Part shown: positions 18,940 to 27,387 of the stretch, piece after piece
Position numbering within the stretch: position 1 is the first letter of the stretch
How the letters are laid out: each line of letters starts with the position of its first letter
Assembly (NCBI GenBank): GCA_943789425.1
Contig: CALSUB010000001.1
Span: forward strand, 224,243 to 288,242
Reading direction: 5' to 3'
Length of the DNA stretch: 64,000 nt
Origin: an uncultured Luminiphilus sp.
GTDB lineage: Bacteria; Pseudomonadota; Gammaproteobacteria; Pseudomonadales; Halieaceae
Notes under the pieces: generated by a model
Seen by the model: the letters and a program-made list of their open reading frames with translations, nothing else
What the model was told of the DNA's origin: nothing
The model's database searches: none
Program-made: the position numbers and the translations under genes

Positions 18940-20445
18940 ATGAGTGAGTCCCCTGTCAGTGCCCTCTGGTCCAATTTTTTAGGCGAATCCCCTCGCTGGT
19001 ACAAGCAAACCATTATCGCGTTTCTTGTTTTGAATCCGTTTATATTGCTAGGCGCCGGACCGGTAGTCGCTGGTTGGGCGCTAGTGGGCGAGTTTATTTT
19101 TACACTGGCGCTGGCGCTGAGGTGTTATCCGCTCCAACCCGGCGGGCTCCTCGCCATAGAAGGAATCCTGCTGGGGCTTGCTGACCCGCACAGTGTTTAC
19201 CATGAGGCTGAGGCCAATTTCGAAGTCATCCTGTTGCTGATGTTCATGGTGGCGGGTATTTACTTTATGAAAGACCTGCTGCTGTTTGTCTTCACAAAAA
19301 TTCTGTTGAACGTTCGATCCAAAAAGTTCCTGGCCTTCTTGTTCTCAATTGTCTCCGCAGTGTTGTCGGCATTTCTTGATGCCCTGACGGTGACGGCGGT
19401 GTTGATCAGCGTGGGCGTGGGCTTTTACGCCGTCTTTCACCGCGTGGCCTCAGGTGCTTCGCTGTTGGATCAGCAGCACGACCATACGCATGATCGAGCG
19501 GTGAACACCGCGTCAGAGAATGATCTTGAGGCGTTTCGCGCTTTTTTGCGTAGCTTGTTGATGCACGGGGCTGTCGGTACTGCGCTGGGTGGTGTTTGCA
19601 CGTTGGTGGGTGAACCACAAAACCTCTTGATCGCGAGTGTTGCCGGATGGGACTTTCAGACTTTCTTCATGAACATGGCACCGATCACGATGCCTGTACT
19701 GGTGTGTGGATTGATCACCTGCGTCTTACTGGAGATGACCGGATGGTTTGGTTACGGGGCATTGATGCCTGCCAATGTTCGCCAAGTCTTGGTCGAATTC
19801 GATGAGGGGCAGCAGAGTAACGCGACGCCACGGACTAAGATGAAGCTAATGGTTCAAGCCGTGGTAGCCGGCATCTTAGTTTTTTCGCTGGCGCTTCATC
19901 TGGCTGCAGTCGGATTGATCGGCTTGTTAGTCATTGTGTTATTGACGGCCTTTAATGGCATCACCGATGAACACGATATCGGACACGCGTTTCAGGAAGC
20001 GCTGCCCTTCACAGCGCTGCTCGTGGTCTTTTTTGCCGTTGTTGCCGTCATTCACGAGCAGCATTTATTTACGCCCGTTATTGACGCCGTGTTGGCGATG
20101 TCCGACGAGGTAAGGCCGGCTATGTTCTTTCTCGCCAATGGACTGCTCTCGGCGATCTCAGATAATGTCTTTGTTGCGACCGTTTATATTTCCGAGATTG
20201 ACGCGGCATTAAAGGCTGGTGAGATTGATCGAGCCGAGTTTGACCGGCTGGCGATTGCGATCAACACGGGTACCAACCTCCCGTCCGTTGCAACGCCCAA
20301 TGGTCAAGCCGCCTTTTTATTCTTGCTGACCTCAGCGCTGGCGCCGCTGATCAGATTGTCCTACGGTACGATGGTGATCATGGCATTGCCCTACACGATT
20401 GTACTCACCGGGGTCGGACTCTTAGCCGTTTCTATAGCGCTATAG
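18940..20445 (+). CDS. nhaB: Na+/H+ antiporter NhaB
   Basis: Inner-membrane sodium/proton antiporter for sodium and pH homeostasis, fitting a marine habitat. The 501-residue protein has about ten to twelve hydrophobic segments. It matches NhaB throughout: [21 protein letters not shown] near the N-terminus, [11 protein letters not shown], the [11 protein letters not shown] loop, and [13 protein letters not shown] with [19 protein letters not shown] near the C-terminus. Length agrees with the family (about 500). It is preceded by a 248-base gap that must hold its promoter. Its stop abuts the dnaQ stop on the other strand with no spacer, so no terminator separates the convergent genes. Confidence 0.96.
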   Translation: MSESPVSALWSNFLGESPRWYKQTIIAFLVLNPFILLGAGPVVAGWALVGEFIFTLALALRCYPLQPGGLLAIEGILLGLADPHSVYHEAEANFEVILLLMFMVAGIYFMKDLLLFVFTKILLNVRSKKFLAFLFSIVSAVLSAFLDALTVTAVLISVGVGFYAVFHRVASGASLLDQQHDHTHDRAVNTASENDLEAFRAFLRSLLMHGAVGTALGGVCTLVGEPQNLLIASVAGWDFQTFFMNMAPITMPVLVCGLITCVLLEMTGWFGYGALMPANVRQVLVEFDEGQQSNATPRTKMKLMVQAVVAGILVFSLALHLAAVGLIGLLVIVLLTAFNGITDEHDIGHAFQEALPFTALLVVFFAVVAVIHEQHLFTPVIDAVLAMSDEVRPAMFFLANGLLSAISDNVFVATVYISEIDAALKAGEIDRAEFDRLAIAINTGTNLPSVATPNGQAAFLFLLTSALAPLIRLSYGTMVIMALPYTIVLTGVGLLAVSIAL

Positions 20446-21180
20446 CTATCCCTGCGGAGAGGCGCGACGCCAAAGCGCCTCTCCAGACTCCCGATCGAGT
20501 TCTCTGAGCTTCTGCTCATGTCGTTCGACCTCCTCTGGTGTCGCGCGTAAGACCGCAAGCCGGGGGCGATCAGCAGGCAAAGGTCGGATTGTGGACGCTT
20601 GCATCATCCCGCTTCCTGGAGTGGTTGCGCCGTCAGCCCCCAACCCTAGCGACGTTTGACCGCCTGTCATGGCTAAATAAACCTCGGCGAGAATCTCGGC
20701 GTCTAATAGCGCGCCGTGGAGACTTCTACTGGTATTGTCAATTTCATAACGCTGGCACAAAGCATCCAAATTATTGCGCTGACCAGGGTGCTTGTGGCGA
20801 GCCATTTGCAACGTATCGGTCACCTCGCAAATATCGCTGACCGCTTCACTACCGGCACTTAATCGCGACAGCTCTGCGTCGATGAAGCCGACATCGAACG
20901 GCGCATTATGAATCACGAGCTCAGACCCTCGAATGAATTCAATAAACTCATCGGCAGCTTGCTGGAAAGTCGGTTTCCCCAACAAAAAATCGAGCGTAAT
21001 GCCATGAACCTCCATGGCGCCTGCGTCGATGTCTCGCTCAGGGTGCAAATACTGATGGTAATGACGCCCCGTAACACGACGATTCAGTAACTCCACACAG
21101 CCAATCTCAATAATCCGATGACCTTGATTGACCTCCAGCCCAGTGGTTTCTGTGTCCAGCACTATTTGACGTCTATCCAC
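20446..21180 (-). CDS. dnaQ: DNA polymerase III epsilon subunit (3'-5' proofreading exonuclease)
   Basis: Proofreading subunit of the replicative polymerase. The 244-residue protein shows all three exonuclease motifs: [10 protein letters not shown] (residues 7-16), [13 protein letters not shown] (motif II) and [16 protein letters not shown] (motif III with the catalytic His and Asp). The C-terminal tail after about residue 180 is the linker and clamp/alpha-binding part. It overlaps rnhA by eight bases upstream; the dnaQ-rnhA pairing is a long-conserved gammaproteobacterial arrangement, usually divergent but here same-strand and consecutive. Start: ATG at 21180. Confidence 0.96.
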   Translation of the reverse strand: MDRRQIVLDTETTGLEVNQGHRIIEIGCVELLNRRVTGRHYHQYLHPERDIDAGAMEVHGITLDFLLGKPTFQQAADEFIEFIRGSELVIHNAPFDVGFIDAELSRLSAGSEAVSDICEVTDTLQMARHKHPGQRNNLDALCQRYEIDNTSRSLHGALLDAEILAEVYLAMTGGQTSLGLGADGATTPGSGMMQASTIRPLPADRPRLAVLRATPEEVERHEQKLRELDRESGEALWRRASPQG

Positions 21181-21622
21181 GATCGCCCCTCTTCAATGCG
21201 CTCATGCCCTCGTTCGCGAGGGTGTCTGCGCGCTCATTTTCCGGGTGCCCGCTATGTCCTTTAACCCATAGCCACTCAACCGTGTGTTGCGCCACACAGT
21301 CCTCGAGTTGCTGCCATAAGTCTTGATTCTTGACGGGTTTTTTGGCGGCGGTCTTCCAGCCATTGCGCTTCCAATTACTGAGCCATTTGGTAATGCCATC
21401 CTTCACATAAGTGGAGTCAGTTGTCAGTGCAATATGACAAGGCTCCTTCAGCGCTTTTAATGCCTCAATTGCAGCGGTTAGCTCCATACGATTATTAGTC
21501 GTATCGCTCTCACCCCCCTTCAGTTCTCGTTCATGATCCCCAAACTGCAATACCACACCCCATCCCCCGGGGCCGGGGTTGCCGCTGCAGGCGCCATCGG
21601 TATACGCTCTGACAGATCTCAT
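21173..21622 (-). CDS. rnhA: Ribonuclease HI
   Basis: Cleaves the RNA strand of RNA-DNA hybrids. The 149-residue protein has the RNase H core: [17 protein letters not shown] (first Asp), [13 protein letters not shown] (Glu), [11 protein letters not shown] (Asp) and [15 protein letters not shown] (His and last Asp). The frame is open 15 bases further upstream, but the ATG at 21622 is chosen because it forms an ATGA overlap with the upstream methyltransferase stop and gives the standard N-terminus [10 protein letters not shown]. Translation is probably coupled to the upstream gene, and its end overlaps dnaQ. Confidence 0.96.
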   Translation of the reverse strand: MRSVRAYTDGACSGNPGPGGWGVVLQFGDHERELKGGESDTTNNRMELTAAIEALKALKEPCHIALTTDSTYVKDGITKWLSNWKRNGWKTAAKKPVKNQDLWQQLEDCVAQHTVEWLWVKGHSGHPENERADTLANEGMSALKRGDRG

Positions 21623-22431
21623 TGGTGTGGACCCCAAGGGTCGTCGATCTTCACCTTGACTTGCCGTGGCACCGTGACGCCTCCCTGAGACTTCCCGAGC
21701 GGAATCGCGATTAGTCGGGGCTTATCCATGATGTTAAGACCGCTATCGAGGCGGGCCGACACCCGTTTTCGCCCATGAATGAGGTAAGCATTACCAATGG
21801 GAGCGTTCTGTTTTCTCAACCAAGCCTCGATGGCAGTGATCATGGCCCGAAGCCGTCCCCGTCCCACGGGGACGAGCGGTGCGAGGTACTGCGGCTCGCC
21901 ATGCGAAAAACCTAACAGGGCGAGCCAGTCACGCATTTTACGACTGCTGGCCGCGGGTAGCTTCTTGCGGCGTAAAAGATGATTCACCAGCCGCCCAACG
22001 CCCCACAAACTGAGCGGGTTGAAACTGACAACAAACAAATGGCCATTGGGCACCAGTACCCGCTGACACTCTCGTAGCACCTCATGCGGGGTGGGCGACA
22101 CATTTAAGGTATGGCACAGCACCAAGGCATCAATCGAGTCTGAGGCAAAGGGTAATTCGCTGCTCATACCCACGACAGGCTGGAAGCCTGGCGCTGTACT
22201 GGGCCGAGTCGCCAAGCAAAAAATACGCTGGGTTTTTCCCAGCCGGCTGAAATCTAGGCCGATATCGGCACCGGTGACGAGCATGTGATAGCCAAAGACT
22301 TGCTCTAGCCGATTATTCAATGCATCACTCAACTGCTCGGTCAGTGCGCGCCCCATAGCCTTCTCTTTGTACCACTGTCCGAGCGCATCTCGATTGACAG
22401 ATTCTTGCGGAAAAGGACTGGTCACATTCAT
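21619..22431 (-). CDS. YafS-like SAM-dependent methyltransferase
   Basis: A class I methyltransferase-like protein of 270 residues found between gloB and rnhA in many gammaproteobacteria (YafS in E. coli); its substrate is not established. The visible core is a short, divergent Rossmann part: [38 protein letters not shown] (the post-II/IV region with the acidic residues) and [24 protein letters not shown]. The C-terminal quarter is basic. The gene is divergent from gloB by 51 bases, so both promoters must lie in or overlap that short gap. It overlaps rnhA by four bases. Confidence 0.85.
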   Translation of the reverse strand: MNVTSPFPQESVNRDALGQWYKEKAMGRALTEQLSDALNNRLEQVFGYHMLVTGADIGLDFSRLGKTQRIFCLATRPSTAPGFQPVVGMSSELPFASDSIDALVLCHTLNVSPTPHEVLRECQRVLVPNGHLFVVSFNPLSLWGVGRLVNHLLRRKKLPAASSRKMRDWLALLGFSHGEPQYLAPLVPVGRGRLRAMITAIEAWLRKQNAPIGNAYLIHGRKRVSARLDSGLNIMDKPRLIAIPLGKSQGGVTVPRQVKVKIDDPWGPHQ

Positions 22432-22482
22432 GGGCAGCAGGTAGCCTCGCTAAACAAACTGAAACATTAAGGTAAGACGCTG

Positions 22483-23247
22483 ATGATGACTATATCGCCG
22501 ATCAACGCTTTCAGCGACAACTACATCTGGCTCATCGAGCGGGGTCAACAAGCCTTTGTTGTAGACCCCGGCGAACCCGATCCGGTGCTGGCAAGGTTAG
22601 CAGAGCGGGGACTTGAGTTGACGGGTATTTTGATCACACATCATCATTTCGACCACACTGGTGCGGTACAGGCCTTGCAAGAAAAAACAGGCTGCCAGAC
22701 GTGGGGCCCGGCCAGCAGCCCCGCAGGCGTTTTCGACCATACAGTAACCGAGGGCGATCACGCGTCTGTGCTGGGTGAGTCCTTCGAGGTACTCGAGGTG
22801 CCAGGGCACACTCTTGACCATATCGCTTATTTTTGTGCAGCACAAAACGCCCTGTTTTGCGGCGATACCCTTTTTGTGGGTGGTTGTGGCCGAGTCTTTG
22901 AAGGCACGACGGCGCAGATGCGCGCTTCATTGAAAAAACTGAGTGGGCTGCCGCTCAGTACGCGGATCTATTGCGCACACGAATACACGCTGGGTAATTT
23001 AGCCTTTGCGCAAATGGTGGAGCCTGGCAATACGGCGCTCGCCGCGTTTACCGCCGCCTGTCAGGACAAGCGCGCTCGGGACATACCCACGGTGCCCTCG
23101 GTTTTAGAGGGGGAGCTCAGCTACAACCCCTTTCTCAGGTGGTCGAGTAGTGCGATCCGCCAAACCCTGATCGACACCGGACGATTACGTGACGATAGCC
23201 CCGATGGGGTCTTTTCAGCGGTAAGAGAGTGGAAAAATCAGGCTTGA
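22483..23247 (+). CDS. gloB: Hydroxyacylglutathione hydrolase (glyoxalase II)
   Basis: Second step of glyoxal detoxification: hydrolyses S-lactoylglutathione to lactate and glutathione. The 254-residue protein has the binuclear metal site THHHFDH (residues 52-58), the typical VPGHTLDHIAYFC, FCGDTLFVGGCGRVFEG and the C-terminal glutathione-binding region CAHEYTLGNLAFA. It differs from the Blh protein at 12948, which has the shorter persulfide dioxygenase pattern. Two adjacent ATG codons (22483, 22486) are possible starts; MTISPINAF is the conserved beginning. It is divergent from the yafS-rnhA-dnaQ unit. Confidence 0.96.
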   Translation: MMTISPINAFSDNYIWLIERGQQAFVVDPGEPDPVLARLAERGLELTGILITHHHFDHTGAVQALQEKTGCQTWGPASSPAGVFDHTVTEGDHASVLGESFEVLEVPGHTLDHIAYFCAAQNALFCGDTLFVGGCGRVFEGTTAQMRASLKKLSGLPLSTRIYCAHEYTLGNLAFAQMVEPGNTALAAFTAACQDKRARDIPTVPSVLEGELSYNPFLRWSSSAIRQTLIDTGRLRDDSPDGVFSAVREWKNQA

Positions 23248-23371
23248 GACCACAAAAAGTGACAAACCAGGGGTTCTCGCCTTCCCGATACTGGGTGATT
23301 GCGCTATCTTGCCGAGCGTTTGTACCTAATGCCCCTGAATCACCGGGCTAAACTGACAGAAGGAATACACC

Positions 23372-23989
23372 ATGAAATTGTTGAAGTTAGTTCCCCTCTC
23401 GCTCGCTGCACTTTGGGTAATTGTCCCAGCAGTCAGTTTTGCAGGCCACCATGAGGTCGGTGAGACCGTTGTTCATGAAAATGCCGACGACGTCGTATGG
23501 GCATCTGGCGGCCGCGCCATCGTAGCCGAGGTAGAGGGTGAAGTGGTTGCGGTTGACTTAGAGACTCGCGAGCTCGTCGTACGAGGACCTGGTGGTAACT
23601 TCGTCACATTGAGCGCGCGCGAAGACGGTGTCGATATCAGCCAGATCGTCCCCGGCGACACCATCGTCGCTGATTATGTGGCCTCTATTGAGGCAGAAGT
23701 GCGACAGCCTACCGCCGAGGAGTTGGCAGAGCCTTGGGTCGTTATCGGCGAGCAGGGTAATACGGGCGCCGACGACAGTGTTACCGCAGCGGGTGTGGCC
23801 CGCCTGGTTCGTGCCGTGTGCACCATCGAAGCAATGGACAGTGCTGGTAATGTCACCATTAAGGATGCACGTGGCCGCATGCACACGATCGGCGGCGTCG
23901 AGATCGATAAGCTGGATAACGTGCGCCTCGGCGATTCAGTCGTTGTCGTGTTCACTGAAGCGCTGGTGATGTCGCTCAAAGAGGTCTGA
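23372..23989 (+). CDS. Secreted protein of unknown function
   Basis: A 205-residue protein with a clear signal peptide (LLKLVPLSLAALWVIVPAVSFAG) and a mature part rich in beta strands and acidic residues. Two repeats of an OB-like pattern are visible: EVEGEVVAVDLETRELVVRG and then GNVTIKDARGRMHTIGGVE. Each pairs a value-and-turn run with a later VRLGDSVVV-like strand (IVPGDTIVADYV and VRLGDSVVVVF). I do not recognise a named family. It has its own Shine-Dalgarno (GAAGGAATACACC) and is followed directly by a strong terminator, so it is a single-gene transcript. A periplasmic location is inferred from the signal peptide. Confidence 0.75.
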   Translation: MKLLKLVPLSLAALWVIVPAVSFAGHHEVGETVVHENADDVVWASGGRAIVAEVEGEVVAVDLETRELVVRGPGGNFVTLSAREDGVDISQIVPGDTIVADYVASIEAEVRQPTAEELAEPWVVIGEQGNTGADDSVTAAGVARLVRAVCTIEAMDSAGNVTIKDARGRMHTIGGVEIDKLDNVRLGDSVVVVFTEALVMSLKEV

Positions 23990-24009
23990 TACTGACTTGG
24001 CAAGACAAG

Positions 24010-24037
24010 AACCCGGCTTTCAGCCGGGTTTTTTTAT
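24010..24037 (+). terminator. Rho-independent terminator after the secreted protein gene
   Basis: The stem AACCCGGCT/AGCCGGGTT closes on a short TTC loop and is followed by a run of seven to eight T. It begins 21 bases after the stop of the secreted-protein gene. Read from the other side it has only a short A-flanked tract, but the AddA-like gene ends just at its edge, so it may serve both convergent transcripts. Confidence 0.9.
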
Positions 24038-27000
24038 GGTGTCATTGAGAGCACTTTGATCGACGGAAAGTACAGTGCGGTCTTGATAGCCGCGTGGGAC
24101 TCTGCCCAAGGTTGCTCAGCCACTAGCTGGGCATAGGTTCGCAATTGGTCTCGGTAGTGAGCGTGCTCTCTTGCAGAAAAATTATCGAGCGACTCGTCCA
24201 GCAAAGGGGCGCTCGTTTTATAGTCGATAATCCATAGGACCCTTGTCTCTGGATCTATAAAGGTACGATCTATAACGTATCCTTTTAGCTCACCGCACTC
24301 CATACGGCTCAGCGCCAGTTCACTTTGAGCGGCCGGATGGTCGCCGAGAATCCACCGGCCTGTCGCACAGCTCAGTGTATTACTCAGTAGGCGCAAGCAG
24401 TGCTCCTCCACTGTCTTCATCGCGTCGGGCGCCAGACTGGTTTGCTGCAAGCCACCCCGAATCCATTGCTTGATGCGGGCATCCGGTCCGGCCGGCAAGT
24501 CTGTGCCGGAGAGTAGTTCCAATATCCGATGGGTAATGATTCCGGTGGCCCGCTCCACACGATGACTCCGTGGCTGAATCGACAGTGCTGGTTGCATGAT
24601 TACCGGTGCTCTGTCTGCGGCCGGCAGCGTCATACCGTCATCGCGGAGTCGGTCTTTTGATAGCCGGTATAGGCCCGTTGTCGCTAGCGGTATAGCCACG
24701 CTGGACACGGACGTTTGTACAGGGGCTGCCTGGCTGGAAGACTCCCCCCTGACCGGCAATGTCGAATCGTTGATGTTGTTCCTAATCAGAGCCAGCATCG
24801 ATCCCGCCGGCGCGACGAAATCATCGACATCATCGGGCTTGACGGCACATCCACTGAGGACTGCATGGCGACGAGCCCGCGTCACGCCAACATACAACAA
24901 CCGCTTGAGTTCTTCGGCGTCCTTTTGTTTTTGTAGCCAATTGAGATAGTTATAGAGCGACGTGTCTTTTTTTTCCTGATCATCGGCCGCAATCAACAGT
25001 CCACCGGCGTGTTCGGTTCCATGCCAATGCCACCGCAATAACTCACGCTGCACCGGTCTCGTGCGACGATGTAGAGACGGCATAAAAACATAATCAAACT
25101 CGAGACCCTTCGCTTTGTGGAAAGACATGATGCGGATCGGGTTATCGGCCTCAGACGTTCCAGGCGTGACGTCTGAGAGCGATAGTGACAGCCACTCGAC
25201 GTCCAGCCCGATTCCCGCTCGCTCCGCTCGCCGTAAACATTCAAAAAACGAGTATACCGACGATAAATCCGTGGGGAGGACACTCGCTGGCCCCTCAAGT
25301 CGCAGCCATATCTGTTCCAGCCAGACAGGCAAGGCTAATCGGTCTCTTTTGCTTTGCCCCCACTCGAGTGCCTGTTTGAGATGAGTGATTCTTGCTGCTG
25401 CCTCTCCCTCCAGCTCTAGGTACGGTGGCGGTGCCAATAGCTTCAGCAGATCAAATGGTCGTTCAGGCTGATCGATGAGCAGACGGTCGATTGATCCGAG
25501 GTCAAGACCACACCAGGGGCTCCTAAGCAGTGTTAGCGCCGCAATGTTATCGGCGGGGTTAGCCAGCCATGAGCAGAGTGCCATGAGATCTTGAATGACA
25601 CTCCGGTCAGCCAACGACTGGAGCGCTTCTCCAGACACTGGAATATCTCGACTCGACAGCGCGTCCATCACGGGGTCGGCATGCTTTTTGGCTCTCACCA
25701 GAACCGCAATCGTGGCATCAGGATGGGTTTGTCGTAGCTTGGTCACGGTGTCGGCGATAAACGTCGCCTCTTCGATCTCAGATCCCTCCTCGAGGGTCAC
25801 AACGTCTACGCCCTCCCCCACGCCGGTGTCTCCGGGAGGCTTAGCGCTGATGGCGTGTACGTGACTCACTCGACCAATGTTGATGTCGTCGACCTTTCCC
25901 ATCAGGTCGGAAAAAACGCGATTCACCCAGCTCACTACCGCTGGTCCTGATCGGAAGTTTTGTGACAGCGTCAAGGCTTCTAGGGTCAGCCCGGCCAGTC
26001 CGTTTTGTCGAATCTGCAGAAAAAGCCGTACATCGGCGTAACGAAATCCATAAATGGATTGCATGCCATCACCCACAATAAAAAGCGTGCGTGGCATGGC
26101 CCCGGTCGCATTATGCTCAGCCCACCCACGCGTAAGACGTCGTAGGAACTCTGCTTGAGAGGATGAAGTATCTTGGAATTCATCGACAAGAATATGTTCA
26201 AGTTGATAGTCCAGCCGCTCTGCTAGCGCCGTAGGCTGCTCGTCATTACCAAGTGCTTGGCTCGCTGCTAACGCAATATGGGTATGATCAACGGTGCCAG
26301 TGCGCTGAAAGACAAGCAGTAAATGAGCTTGTAGCACGGGTAGTAACGACGACAGCAAGACTACAAGCTGCCATCCCTGACCCCGTGCGAGAGGATTGGG
26401 CAAATATCGCACTTCAATGAGCGCTTCCCGCAGAAGCTCACTATCATCGTAACGTGCCAGTAACGCTAAAAACCGCGCCTTTAAATCGGCGTCTTTTTGG
26501 AATCCTTGCTTGGCATTAATGCCTCTGGGTTTGCGCCAGGTCAGATCATTCGTTAGAAATGCCGCAGAAACGGCGCGCCAGCCCTCAAGCGCCTCGGCGT
26601 CTTGTGTGAGTGTGATGGGCGACAACGCTAAGACTTCCCGCGCACCATTGATCACCTCGCATAGTTCCTGGGTGTCACGAGCAAATTGCTCCGATAGAGC
26701 ATCGAGTCGGTCATTCACGAGGTCGGCAATCGTCGATTCAATAGCGGTCTCCGCACTGGTGGGGTCGTGATGCTGACCGATATGGGGCCCCCAGTCTCCG
26801 CGACGAGATAACAGCGTCACCAGTAAATCAGACACCTTGTTCCAGCGGTTGTCGAAATGGCTTAGTAACTCGGAGATACTTTGCCCTACCTTTCCCTCGC
26901 TAGCTTGATGCAAGAAATCGCTGACCGCGCGTTCGTACAGGGGGACCGCATTATCAACCGGCTCAGCGATGCCCCCCATCCCACTTAGGATGGGCATTTG

Positions 27001-27387
27001 ACGCGTCAACTCGTGGCAAAAGCTATCGATGGTCCTCAGGTTCAGGCTCGATTCGTCAAGCCGCCAGCCTCGCGCCTGTGCGTGCGCTAACACCTGCAGT
27101 GCTAGGTCTCGGGTCACTCGCTCGTGTGCAGCCGCAATTGGCGTATCAGCGCTCGCCTGCTCGAGCTTTTCCATAATGCGCGCTGCCATCTCGCTGGCTG
27201 CCTTGCGCGTGAAAGTAATTGCCAATACTTGCTCAGGCCGGTCGACTCGCGCTAACAATGCCAGTAATCGCTGCGTCAACAGCTCGGTTTTACCTGAGCC
27301 CGCGGGTGCACTGACGCAAAAGCTTGTGGTCGGATCAATCGCGCGCTCACGCGCTGCCTGATCGTCAGATAACATCCTGCACCTCAC
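24034..27387 (-). CDS. AddA-like UvrD-family helicase/nuclease
   Basis: ATP-dependent DNA helicase with a C-terminal nuclease, expected to process double-strand breaks with its partner gene. The 1117-residue protein has Walker A SAPAGSGKTELLTQRL (residues 27-42), TFTRKAASEMAARI (motif Ia), LVDEFQDTSSSQAEFL (Walker B), GDGMQSIYGFR, TLSQNFRSG, IRIMSFHKAKGLEFDYVF (motif V) and LYVGVTRARR (motif VI). The nuclease signature VIDRTF ... WIIDYKTSAP lies near the C-terminus, so both activities appear intact. The start overlaps the upstream AddB-like gene by 23 bases, indicating coupled translation. It differs from RecB in context and partner; no recC or recD is seen. Confidence 0.87.
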   Translation of the reverse strand: MRCRMLSDDQAARERAIDPTTSFCVSAPAGSGKTELLTQRLLALLARVDRPEQVLAITFTRKAASEMAARIMEKLEQASADTPIAAAHERVTRDLALQVLAHAQARGWRLDESSLNLRTIDSFCHELTRQMPILSGMGGIAEPVDNAVPLYERAVSDFLHQASEGKVGQSISELLSHFDNRWNKVSDLLVTLLSRRGDWGPHIGQHHDPTSAETAIESTIADLVNDRLDALSEQFARDTQELCEVINGAREVLALSPITLTQDAEALEGWRAVSAAFLTNDLTWRKPRGINAKQGFQKDADLKARFLALLARYDDSELLREALIEVRYLPNPLARGQGWQLVVLLSSLLPVLQAHLLLVFQRTGTVDHTHIALAASQALGNDEQPTALAERLDYQLEHILVDEFQDTSSSQAEFLRRLTRGWAEHNATGAMPRTLFIVGDGMQSIYGFRYADVRLFLQIRQNGLAGLTLEALTLSQNFRSGPAVVSWVNRVFSDLMGKVDDINIGRVSHVHAISAKPPGDTGVGEGVDVVTLEEGSEIEEATFIADTVTKLRQTHPDATIAVLVRAKKHADPVMDALSSRDIPVSGEALQSLADRSVIQDLMALCSWLANPADNIAALTLLRSPWCGLDLGSIDRLLIDQPERPFDLLKLLAPPPYLELEGEAAARITHLKQALEWGQSKRDRLALPVWLEQIWLRLEGPASVLPTDLSSVYSFFECLRRAERAGIGLDVEWLSLSLSDVTPGTSEADNPIRIMSFHKAKGLEFDYVFMPSLHRRTRPVQRELLRWHWHGTEHAGGLLIAADDQEKKDTSLYNYLNWLQKQKDAEELKRLLYVGVTRARRHAVLSGCAVKPDDVDDFVAPAGSMLALIRNNINDSTLPVRGESSSQAAPVQTSVSSVAIPLATTGLYRLSKDRLRDDGMTLPAADRAPVIMQPALSIQPRSHRVERATGIITHRILELLSGTDLPAGPDARIKQWIRGGLQQTSLAPDAMKTVEEHCLRLLSNTLSCATGRWILGDHPAAQSELALSRMECGELKGYVIDRTFIDPETRVLWIIDYKTSAPLLDESLDNFSAREHAHYRDQLRTYAQLVAEQPWAESHAAIKTALYFPSIKVLSMTP